Source: Spirochaetaceae bacterium
GTDB taxonomy: Bacteria; Spirochaetota; Spirochaetia; Treponematales; Treponemataceae
Length of the DNA: 16,997 bases
Direction: 5' to 3'
NCBI GenBank assembly: GCA_031290725.1
Contig: JAITMZ010000161.1
Location: 1 to 16,997, forward strand
In this document: positions 7,182-12,680 of the stretch, in pieces
Position numbering within the stretch: the stretch's first letter is position 1
Layout of the letters: every line of letters begins with the position of its first letter
The notes under the pieces: generated by a model
The model's database searches: none
Seen by the model: only the letters and a program-made list of their open reading frames with translations
What the model was told of the DNA's origin: nothing
Position numbers and translations under genes: made by a program

Positions 7182-7217
7182 AATCCTGCAAAACGCTCTA
7201 CATTTTGCTGCTTTCGA

Positions 7218-7240
7218 CGCATTTGCATAGCACAAATGCG
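7218..7240. repeat. 8-bp perfect inverted repeat in the flaG upstream region
   Basis: CGCATTTG (7218-7225) and CAAATGCG (7233-7240) form an inverted repeat with a 7-nt loop. No T-tract follows on either strand, so it is not a terminator. It may be a leader hairpin of the flaG transcript or an operator. Confidence 0.4.
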
Positions 7241-7294
7241 ATTTGAATCGGAACACTTTAAAAAACTGAAGTTTTTAGAAGTACCCTCATATAC

Positions 7295-7325
7295 AAAAAC
7301 ATCTAAAAATTAAAACTTTTAGATG
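7295..7325 (-). terminator. second, A/T-rich terminator after the downstream flaB
   Basis: CATCTAAAA and TTTTAGATG (7300-7325) form a perfect 9-bp stem with an 8-nt loop, followed on the minus strand by five T residues (7295-7299). It sits directly behind a stronger terminator and could act as a backup. The stem is weak in G/C. Confidence 0.55.
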
Positions 7326-7333
7326 TTCCCTAC

Positions 7334-7379
7334 AAAAAAAGAAGCTACCGGAAGGGGGGCGCACCCCTCCCGGAACTTC
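7334..7379 (-). terminator. strong Rho-independent terminator after the downstream flaB
   Basis: On the minus strand a G/C-rich stem of about 16 pairs with one bulge (outer GAAG with CTTC, inner CCGG with CCGG, then AGGGG with CCCCC/T) spans 7341-7379 and is followed by seven T residues (7334-7340). It lies 44 nt after the flaB stop and should separate flagellin transcription from flaG-fliD. Confidence 0.88.
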
Positions 7380-7422
7380 ATTCTCCACACAAAGATAACA
7401 TCCAGTCCTCTTTGCGGTGGAT

Positions 7423-8274
7423 TTACTGCAACAACGCCAGCACGTTCTGCGATTGGCTGTTCGCCTGTGCCAACATTGCCGTACCAGACTGTGTGAGAAT
7501 CTGGTCGCGTGTGTACTCAACGATGGTGGAAGCCATATCGGAATCCCGAATCCTCGACTCAGCGGCTTGCAGGTTTTCGGCGGCAATGTCAATGCCCCGG
7601 GCCGCGGTTTCAAAGCGGTTCTGATACGCGCCAAGATCAGCGCGCTGTTTGTTCACCGACTTTAAAGCCTCGTCAATAGTCGCAAGCGCCGAGTTCGCAT
7701 TCTCCGGGCTGCTGATGGTCAGCTTCTCCGCGGTCCCGCTCTGATCCGAGTTCAGACTCAGGGCCTGGGCTGTCATCGTACCGATGAATACACGGGTGCT
7801 CTGATCCGCGTTCGCGCCGAATTGGAACTGCATGATTGATGCGCTGTCATCGGCAAAACGACCGGTGAGCAGATTCATTCCATTAAACTGCGCGTGACTG
7901 GCGATGCGGTCAACTTCGGCTACGAGCTGCGAAACTTCCACCTGAATCTGCATCCGGTCTTCATCTGTATAAATACCGTTTGCCGACTGCACCGAAAGTT
8001 CCCTGAGGCGCTGTAGAATATCTGTCGTTTCCGCCAAATATCCCTCGGTCGTCTGGATGAACGAAATACCGTTTTGGATATTTCGCCCCGCCTGATTCAA
8101 ACCCCGGATTTGGGCACGCATCTTTTCAGACACCGCCAGTCCGGACGCATCATCGCCAGCCTTATTTATCCGCTGACCAGAACTGAGTTTCTCGATGTCC
8201 TTGCCAAGCGCCTGATTTGATACACCAAGCGTCCTGTTCGCAAACATCGAACTCATGTTGTGATTGATAATCAT
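7423..8274 (-). CDS. flaB: flagellin core protein FlaB (downstream copy)
   Basis: FlaB forms the core of the periplasmic flagellar filament. The 283-residue product has the classic flagellin ends: N-terminal [20 protein letters not shown], then [20 protein letters not shown] and [12 protein letters not shown], and a C-terminal helix with [20 protein letters not shown]. The short central region (about 143-190) lacks a D2/D3 domain, as usual for FlaB. No signal peptide is expected. Compared with the upstream copy, the C-terminal helix is less canonical ([16 protein letters not shown] instead of [15 protein letters not shown]), suggesting a distinct isoform. ATG 8274 has GGAGG upstream at about 7 nt. 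It has its own promoter and a long structured leader. Confidence 0.95.
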   Translation of the reverse strand: MIINHNMSSMFANRTLGVSNQALGKDIEKLSSGQRINKAGDDASGLAVSEKMRAQIRGLNQAGRNIQNGISFIQTTEGYLAETTDILQRLRELSVQSANGIYTDEDRMQIQVEVSQLVAEVDRIASHAQFNGMNLLTGRFADDSASIMQFQFGANADQSTRVFIGTMTAQALSLNSDQSGTAEKLTISSPENANSALATIDEALKSVNKQRADLGAYQNRFETAARGIDIAAENLQAAESRIRDSDMASTIVEYTRDQILTQSGTAMLAQANSQSQNVLALLQ

Positions 8275-8375
8275 ATTTGCCCTCCATGATAAAAAAATAA
8301 AGCATTCCTTGCTTTACCCTGCGTACAAGGGAAACCAAAAACAGATTTTGCGCCTTCTATTTTTGGGCATCCATT

Positions 8376-8418
8376 AACAGGAACAGATATTGCGTCTTCC
8401 GCAGTATCTGTTCCTGTT
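8376..8418 (-). promoter_or_regulatory. long hairpin II in the flaB leader (19-bp stem, one mismatch)
   Basis: AACAGGAACAGATA (8376-8389) pairs with its exact complement at 8405-8418, then one mismatch, then TGCG with CGCA, with a 5-nt apical loop (GAAGA on the minus strand). No T-tract follows on either strand, so it is not a terminator. It lies about 100 nt upstream of the flaB start, inside the predicted leader, and holds a GGA at the loop edge. Confidence 0.8.
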
Positions 8419-8456
8419 CGCTCATACACCATGCAGAACAGTTTTCATAGATCCGT

Positions 8457-8487
8457 GGTGTCGAAAAACATCCCATTTTTCGACACC
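8457..8487 (-). promoter_or_regulatory. long hairpin I in the flaB leader (12-bp perfect stem)
   Basis: GGTGTCGAAAAA (8457-8468) and TTTTTCGACACC (8476-8487) form a perfect 12-bp stem with a 7-nt loop that reads UGGGAUG in the minus-strand RNA. It would lie only about 5 nt from the predicted transcription start near 8492. GGAUG in an apical loop resembles a CsrA site; a 5' hairpin could also protect the message from decay. Confidence 0.75.
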
Positions 8488-8498
8488 TCACTACCTTA

Positions 8499-8527
8499 AT
8501 AGTAACACAATTTTTTACGTTTGTCTA
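8499..8527 (-). promoter_or_regulatory. sigma-70-like promoter of the downstream flaB
   Basis: On the minus strand TAGACA (8522-8527, five of six to consensus) and TACTAT (8499-8504, four of six) are separated by exactly 17 nt. No sigma-28 element was found in this intergenic region. The predicted start near 8492 gives a leader of about 217 nt. An A/T-rich tract lies just upstream. Confidence 0.55.
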
Positions 8528-8539
8528 GTAGGCGGAGCG

Positions 8540-8555
8540 AAAAAAACGTTTTTTT
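8540..8555. repeat. A7-CG-T7 palindrome upstream of the flaB promoter
   Basis: Seven A, CG, then seven T form a 16-bp palindrome beginning 12 bp upstream of the flaB -35 element (minus-strand sense). Such tracts bend DNA and can act as an UP-element; with no loop it is a poor RNA hairpin. Confidence 0.45.
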
Positions 8556-8601
8556 TTCATTTTTATCGCTGATAATCGCTGATTTCCGAAGAATCGGCCT
8601 C

Positions 8602-8646
8602 AGGTTTCATACCCTTTTCCGCTGCAAGCAGCGAGGTATGAAACCT
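8602..8646. repeat. nested inverted repeat between the two flaB genes
   Basis: AGGTTTCATACC (8602-8613) and GGTATGAAACCT (8635-8646) form a perfect 12-bp outer stem. Inside it, CGCTGC (8620-8625) and GCAGCG (8628-8633) form a perfect 6-bp inner stem with a 2-nt loop. A near copy of the inner part (GCAAGCAGCG) recurs at 8652-8661. There is no T-tract, so it is not a standard terminator; it may be a processing or stability element, or a member of a dispersed repeat family. Confidence 0.7.
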
Positions 8647-8681
8647 TCGCCGCAAGCAGCGCAGCACCGATATATTCTGGA

Positions 8682-8707
8682 AGCGGCGCCCTGCTGGCAA
8701 CGCCGCT
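8682..8707. repeat. 7-bp G/C-rich hairpin just after the upstream flaB
   Basis: AGCGGCG (8682-8688) and CGCCGCT (8701-8707) form a 7-bp stem, with GCC/GGC able to pair within the loop. It lies 25 nt after the stop of the upstream flaB. No T-tract follows, so any termination would be Rho-dependent; it may instead stabilise the 3' end. Confidence 0.5.
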
Positions 8708-8732
8708 GGATAAATCAGCGCTTCCTTATTCC

Positions 8733-9593
8733 TTAGCGAAGCAGCGACAGGACGTTCTGGGACTGCGCGTTGGCCTGGGCCAGCATCGCGGTGCCCGACT
8801 GCACCAAAACCTGGTTCTTGGTGAAATCAACCATCTGTTTGGCCATGTTGGTGTCCCGAATTCGGGACTCGCTGGCCTGCAGGTTTTCTGCGGCGATGTC
8901 CACACCCTTAATGGTGTATTCAAGCCGGTTCTGATAGCCCCCCAGGTCGGCGCGCTGCTTGTTGAGCCGCTTGATCGCCTCGTCCAGGGTACCGATAGCG
9001 CGGTTCGATTCCTCAGGGGTTTCCAGGGTCAGGATTTGCTGGGAATCAAAATTCCTCAGGCCCAGGGCGCTGGCGGTCATGGTACCGATAAACACCTGAA
9101 CCCGCTGGTCCATGTTGGCCCCCACGTGCAACCACATGGAAGCGGTGACGCTGTTGTTGGCCCCCTGTTCGGCGAAACGACCCGTCAGCAGGTTCATGCC
9201 GTTGAACTGGGCGTGACTGGCGATACGGTCCACCTCAGCCACCAATTGGGACACTTCCACCTGGATCTGCATCCGGTCTTCGGCGGTGTAGATACCGTTG
9301 GAAGACTGTACAGCCAGCTCGCGGAGCCGTTGGGCGATTTCGGTGGTTTCCTCCAGATACCCTTCGGTGGTCTGGATGAAGCTGATACCGTTGGCGGCAT
9401 TGGCCGAAGCCTGGTTCAAACCGCGAATTTGGGAACGCAGTTTTTCGGAAACCGCAAGTCCGGAAGCGTCGTCGCCGGCATGGTTAATCCGAAACCCTGA
9501 CGACAGCTTTTGCATGTCCTTTCCGATGGCATCGTTGGAGATACCCAGAACGCGATTCGAGAACATTGCAGAAATGTTGTGATTGATGATCAT
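8733..9593 (-). CDS. flaB: flagellin core protein FlaB (upstream copy)
   Basis: A second periplasmic filament core flagellin, 286 residues. It shares with its neighbour the N-terminal [52 protein letters not shown] and the block [20 protein letters not shown], and has the canonical C-terminus [15 protein letters not shown] followed by [19 protein letters not shown]. The difference between the copies is concentrated in the central region (about 143-190) and in the last third. ATG 9593 is preceded by GGAGG and seven A residues. It is expressed from a sigma-28 promoter with a leader of about 67 nt containing two stacked hairpins. FlaB is exported by the flagellar secretion system and has no signal peptide. 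Confidence 0.96.
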   Translation of the reverse strand: MIINHNISAMFSNRVLGISNDAIGKDMQKLSSGFRINHAGDDASGLAVSEKLRSQIRGLNQASANAANGISFIQTTEGYLEETTEIAQRLRELAVQSSNGIYTAEDRMQIQVEVSQLVAEVDRIASHAQFNGMNLLTGRFAEQGANNSVTASMWLHVGANMDQRVQVFIGTMTASALGLRNFDSQQILTLETPEESNRAIGTLDEAIKRLNKQRADLGGYQNRLEYTIKGVDIAAENLQASESRIRDTNMAKQMVDFTKNQVLVQSGTAMLAQANAQSQNVLSLLR

Positions 9594-9599
9594 TTTTTT

Positions 9600-9634
9600 C
9601 CTCCGTGGAAATAGATTGATGGCATCCGTGCCAT
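9600..9634 (-). promoter_or_regulatory. candidate CsrA-binding hairpin plus GGA over the flaB ribosome binding site
   Basis: ATGGCA (9619-9624) and TGCCAT (9629-9634) form a perfect 6-bp stem whose loop reads CGGA in the minus-strand RNA, so that CACGGAUG matches the CsrA core CARGGAUG at all but one position. A second CACGGAGG (9600-9607) overlaps the Shine-Dalgarno sequence. One site in a hairpin loop and one on the ribosome binding site is the arrangement known for CsrA control of flagellin in other bacteria; CsrA itself is not in the window. Confidence 0.5.
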
Positions 9635-9661
9635 TTGAGCCGGAACCCTTTCCGGTCTCAA
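9635..9661 (-). promoter_or_regulatory. 5'-terminal hairpin of the flaB transcript
   Basis: TTGAG-CCGGAA pairs with TTCCGG-CTCAA around a 4-nt loop with one bulged base, 11 pairs in all. It lies at the predicted 5' end of the sigma-28 transcript and directly abuts the next hairpin at 9619-9634. A likely role is mRNA stability or placement of the regulatory hairpin. Confidence 0.65.
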
Positions 9662-9666
9662 TTTTA

Positions 9667-9694
9667 TTATCGGTGTTTTGGGCGAGATACTTTA
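9667..9694 (-). promoter_or_regulatory. sigma-28 (FliA) promoter of the upstream flaB
   Basis: On the minus strand TAAAGTAT (9687-9694) and ACCGATAA (9667-9674) are separated by 12 nt. The consensus is TAAAGTTT-N11-GCCGATAA, so 14 of 16 positions match with one extra spacer base. The start site would be near 9660. This is the strongest promoter assignment in the window. Confidence 0.85.
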
Positions 9695-9713
9695 GTAAAA
9701 AAATAAATTTTTC

Positions 9714-9742
9714 TTGACATTTTTAAAAAAAAGAGGTATAGT
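9714..9742 (+). promoter_or_regulatory. consensus sigma-70 promoter of pcnB, start at the GTG codon
   Basis: TTGACA (9714-9719) and TATAGT (9737-9742) are spaced by exactly 17 nt. Transcription should begin at about 9749, which is the GTG start codon. The promoter is divergent from the flaB sigma-28 promoter, with only 19 bp between their -35 elements. Confidence 0.8.
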
Positions 9743-9748
9743 ATACTA

Positions 9749-10909
9749 GTGTTGTACCGATATGTGACAGACGCGGCTGGGAAACCGGTAAAAAAAGCGA
9801 TTGTTTGGACGAAAAACGAACATGGAATCGACCTTGGGAAGATTGACCCCGACGCTCGGCGGATTATCACCGTGCTCCGGCAATATGGGTTTGCGGCCTA
9901 TATTGTGGGCGGTGCGGTGCGGGATTTGCTCATCCATAAGACCCCAAAAGACTTTGATCTGGTCACCGACGCGCCGCCTCCGCGGATAAAACGTCTGTTT
10001 TACAACGCCCGGGTCATCGGCAAGCGGTTCCGGCTGGTTCATGTGATCTTCGGCAAAAAAATCTTTGAAGTGAGCACCTTCCGTTCCACCGCCGAGGGTA
10101 CCGTGGGGAACAACTTCGGCACCATCCACGAGGACGTGATGCGGCGGGATTTCACGCTGAACGCCCTGTATTACGACCCGGTGAACGAATACATCGTGGA
10201 TTACGTGGGGGGCGTCCAGGACATCCGGAGCCGAAAAATTAATCCGGTGATCCCCCTGCCGGCGATTTTTGTGGAAGACCCGGTGCGGATGGTGCGGGCG
10301 GTAAAATATGCGGCGGCCACGGGTTTTTCCCTGCCTTTTTTTCTGCGTCGTCAGATAAAAACCGACAGCGCTCTTTTGGGGACTATTTCGCCCTCCCGGA
10401 TCACCGAGGAACTGGTAAAAATCCTGAACTCAGGCTATTCGGCCAAGATCGTGAAGGCTGCCTTCGATCTGCGGCTGTATCCCCACCTTCAACCCGCAGC
10501 CGCAGAAATGTGCCGAACCAGCGGTGAATTCCGCCAGGCCTATATGCGGCGTCTGGCTCTGATGGATGCGGCTGCGGCGGGGATCTCCGGCCCTGTGCCG
10601 GCGGCGTCTCCGCTGCCCCCATCGCCGGCGGGGTACGGCGAAAAGCTGGGGGCCTTCATCCATGACTATGTACTCACGCTTCGGGACTGGGAAGACGAAA
10701 AAAAACGGGGCGCTCCCTACAGCGACCTGTACGCTTTCACCTGGGCCCAGTGCCGCCGCTTTGTGCTGCCCATGAACCCCCAGCGGAGTGAGTTGGAATA
10801 TGCGGTTCGGTATGTGCTGGCCGGCTTGGGGATCGTTGGCAAGACCGCCAAAAAACGCCGGACCCACCGGGGCGGCGGGCGTCAAACTCCGGAAAGCCGG
10901 TCTCAATAG
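9749..10909 (+). CDS. pcnB: poly(A) polymerase I / CCA-adding-type nucleotidyltransferase (PcnB-like)
   Basis: A class II tRNA nucleotidyltransferase/poly(A) polymerase family enzyme that adds A residues to RNA 3' ends, using two metal ions. The head domain shows YIVGGAVRDLL (51-61) and the catalytic K-DFDL with D68 and D70, then GKRFRLVHVIFGKKIFEVST followed by FR, and RRDFTLNALYYD (132-143). The RLVHV/EVSTFR wording and the basic tail (KKRRTHRGGG) favour a PcnB-type poly(A) polymerase over a strict CCA enzyme; the 386-residue length is somewhat short for either. The GTG start coincides with the predicted transcription start, and no Shine-Dalgarno sequence is present, so it may be leaderless. 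GTG 9764 is an alternative start. Its stop overlaps the convergent neighbour. Confidence 0.87.
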   Translation: MLYRYVTDAAGKPVKKAIVWTKNEHGIDLGKIDPDARRIITVLRQYGFAAYIVGGAVRDLLIHKTPKDFDLVTDAPPPRIKRLFYNARVIGKRFRLVHVIFGKKIFEVSTFRSTAEGTVGNNFGTIHEDVMRRDFTLNALYYDPVNEYIVDYVGGVQDIRSRKINPVIPLPAIFVEDPVRMVRAVKYAAATGFSLPFFLRRQIKTDSALLGTISPSRITEELVKILNSGYSAKIVKAAFDLRLYPHLQPAAAEMCRTSGEFRQAYMRRLALMDAAAAGISGPVPAASPLPPSPAGYGEKLGAFIHDYVLTLRDWEDEKKRGAPYSDLYAFTWAQCRRFVLPMNPQRSELEYAVRYVLAGLGIVGKTAKKRRTHRGGGRQTPESRSQ

Positions 10910-11766
10910 GTGATTTTGTCCACGATGATGCTCACTTCCTCGATTCGGATACCCGTGTCCCGTTCGATGCTGTTGATGATGAATCCCTGAAGGCCGTGTA
11001 TCTTCCCGGTGAGCTGCATTCCGAAGGGCGCGTCGATGGTAATTTCGATGCGGTGCCCGTCCTGTTTAGCGCCGGTGACGGCCAGGGATTTTACCAAAAT
11101 GTGGGAATCGTATTCGGCCACGCAAAATTCCGCCATTTTGCCCAGCACCTCCACGGAGGTGTTACCCCATTCTTTTTTGGAAAATTCCGGACGCACCACG
11201 GATTTTTCAAAGAGGGTGCTCCGGGCGCGCAAACCCCGGCGGCGGTGAAGAAGGCGCACCGCGTTTGAAAAAATGCCGGGATACTTACGTTTGATTTCGA
11301 TGGCCGGCACGGGAATCACGTGTTTTCCCTCCAGGCGCCGCGAAAGGGTGGCCTTTTCGATTTCTGCTTTGGTAGCGATTTCTTCGATGGTGATGATCCG
11401 GGAGGGAGCGGGGAGGTCCAGCCTGGAGGCGATTTTGTATACCATTTTGATCGAAGTGCCCAGGACCAGCACCTTGTGGGCACCGGTTTTTTTCATGGCC
11501 TTAACTACCCCGGCGCGGTCATTTTTGTCGTCGAAGAGGGCGGCCCGGACGGCCCCCATGATGGTCTTTTCGTGCTTTGCCGAGCGACCCGCCAGAATTC
11601 GGTCGTACTGGATCAGCAGTCCGTCGTCCACAATTACCCCGATGCCGTATTTCTGTGCCAGGAGTTTTGACCGGAAACTCTTGCCGGTACCGCTTTCCCC
11701 CACCAGTGCGTAGGTGGTCATGCCGAATTCACCGTGAAACAGGCTGCGAAGAAGATCCAGAATCAT
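10903..11766 (-). CDS. P-loop NTPase fused to an Asp23/Gls24-like C-terminal domain
   Basis: The 287-residue product begins with MTTYALVGESGTGKS at residues 16-30, a clear Walker A motif (G23-S30), followed by VIVDDGLLIQYDRILAGRSA, reminiscent of nucleoside or shikimate kinase-like P-loop proteins. The middle part is basic. The last 80-90 residues (FCVAEYDSHILVKSLAVTG, IEITIDAPFGMQLTGKIHG, and GIRIEEVSIIVDKI) resemble the Asp23/Gls24 fold known from envelope-stress proteins. I know of no tested function. The start ATG 11766 overlaps the pseudouridine synthase stop by 4 nt (ATGA), which favours it over ATG 11721. No signal peptide is visible; the N-terminal leucines are too short for a membrane segment. 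It is the last gene of the six-gene run. Confidence 0.78.
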   Translation of the reverse strand: MILDLLRSLFHGEFGMTTYALVGESGTGKSFRSKLLAQKYGIGVIVDDGLLIQYDRILAGRSAKHEKTIMGAVRAALFDDKNDRAGVVKAMKKTGAHKVLVLGTSIKMVYKIASRLDLPAPSRIITIEEIATKAEIEKATLSRRLEGKHVIPVPAIEIKRKYPGIFSNAVRLLHRRRGLRARSTLFEKSVVRPEFSKKEWGNTSVEVLGKMAEFCVAEYDSHILVKSLAVTGAKQDGHRIEITIDAPFGMQLTGKIHGLQGFIINSIERDTGIRIEEVSIIVDKITY

Positions 11767-12680
11767 GGCGGCCAGTCTTCTGTCCAGGTAATGCCGCAGG
11801 CACGGAGCATGCCGGCAAAAGCAGAGGGGAGGGGGGCACGGATTTCCGGGGGCGCCGCAAAAAATGCCCCCCCCTCCCCCACCTTTTGTGGAAAGCCCAG
11901 GTAAAAGGCATGGAGGAAATACCCTTGGGGGGCGTCGATTTTTTTTCCGCCGTACCGGACGTCACCCAGCAGGGGAAACCCATGGATGCCGCCCTGGGCA
12001 CGGATTTGATGCTTTCGGCCCGTCTTGATTTTATACAGCCCCAGGGTCACCGGTTTGCCCAAAAATGTACCCCGGGACAGGGGGACGGCGATGGTGCAGG
12101 CGCTTTTGCCGCCCACCGGGTCATCCCAGCGGACTTCGCCGGGGAGTGCATTTTCAGCAATCCCCAGGTAGCGTTTGTCCAGCCGCCGGGTACGGAGGGC
12201 AGCGGAAAACCAACAGGCACCTTCCAGGCTGGCGGAACACACCAGAATCCCGGTGGTCCGCCGGTCCAGCCGGTGGAGCGGCGCCGGGGTGAACGACAGG
12301 GATGGCCGCAGATTTTGCGGGGCGATGGTCTGGCTGTCCACACCACAGGGTTTATTGAGGATGATGAAATGTTCGTTTTCAAAAATTACCGGTATCCCCG
12401 GATCCGGGGGATTCCCCGCTCCTTCCACGGCGGAAGGGATAAGGAAGTCGGCGATTTCCAGCGCGTCACCTTGGGACACCCGTGTTTCGGGGGAAACTGT
12501 TTTGCCGTTAAGTTTGACAAAACCCTTCCGTATGGCCGAATAAGCGCCGGAGAGGCCGACGGGTTGAGATGTATCCCCAGGCCGGCCATTGGGAACCTTG
12601 TCCCTGAGTACCCGCCGGACCACCCGATCGAGCCGTCTGCCGTGATCATCGGTTTCGGCGCGCAGATGCCGGAACAGCAT
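11763..12680 (-). CDS. RluA-family 23S rRNA-type pseudouridine synthase
   Basis: An RluA/RluC-type enzyme that isomerises uridine to pseudouridine in structured RNA, probably rRNA. The 305-residue protein has an N-terminal S4-like RNA-binding segment (about 14-77, with GFVKLNGKTVSPETRVSQGD), then IIFLNKP-like IILNKPCGVDSQ (107-116), the catalytic motif HRLDRRTTG with Asp139 (136-144), YLGI near 171, and TGRKHQIRAQ (220-229), which is closest to the RluC type. Which uridine it modifies cannot be told. ATG 12680 follows the preceding TAG with no gap, and its own stop overlaps the next start by 4 nt, so it is translated as part of a run. Confidence 0.9.
   Translation of the reverse strand: MLFRHLRAETDDHGRRLDRVVRRVLRDKVPNGRPGDTSQPVGLSGAYSAIRKGFVKLNGKTVSPETRVSQGDALEIADFLIPSAVEGAGNPPDPGIPVIFENEHFIILNKPCGVDSQTIAPQNLRPSLSFTPAPLHRLDRRTTGILVCSASLEGACWFSAALRTRRLDKRYLGIAENALPGEVRWDDPVGGKSACTIAVPLSRGTFLGKPVTLGLYKIKTGRKHQIRAQGGIHGFPLLGDVRYGGKKIDAPQGYFLHAFYLGFPQKVGEGGAFFAAPPEIRAPLPSAFAGMLRACGITWTEDWPP

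Larger units (their letters stand above)
8275..8732. other. 458-nt structured region between the two flaB genes, no gene
   Basis: No coding potential with a ribosome binding site is visible here. From high to low coordinate it holds a G/C hairpin, a nested inverted repeat, a short direct repeat (TCGCTGAT at 8566-8573 and 8576-8583), an A/T palindrome, the sigma-70-like promoter, and two long leader hairpins of the downstream flaB. No Rho-independent terminator for the upstream flaB was found, so some read-through into the downstream copy is possible. Confidence 0.7.

Noticed and set aside
7260..7278. AAAAACT/AGTTTTT inverted repeat as a third terminator
   Set aside because: The loop would be only 2 nt and the stem nearly all A/T; likely chance in an A/T-rich spacer.
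8566..8583. TCGCTGAT direct repeat as the start of a CRISPR or iteron array
   Set aside because: Only two 8-bp copies 10 bp apart, no further units.
9739..9748. TAGTATACTA palindrome as a separate operator of pcnB
   Set aside because: It overlaps the -10 region, where such A/T palindromes arise easily; kept only as part of the shared AGTATACT remark.
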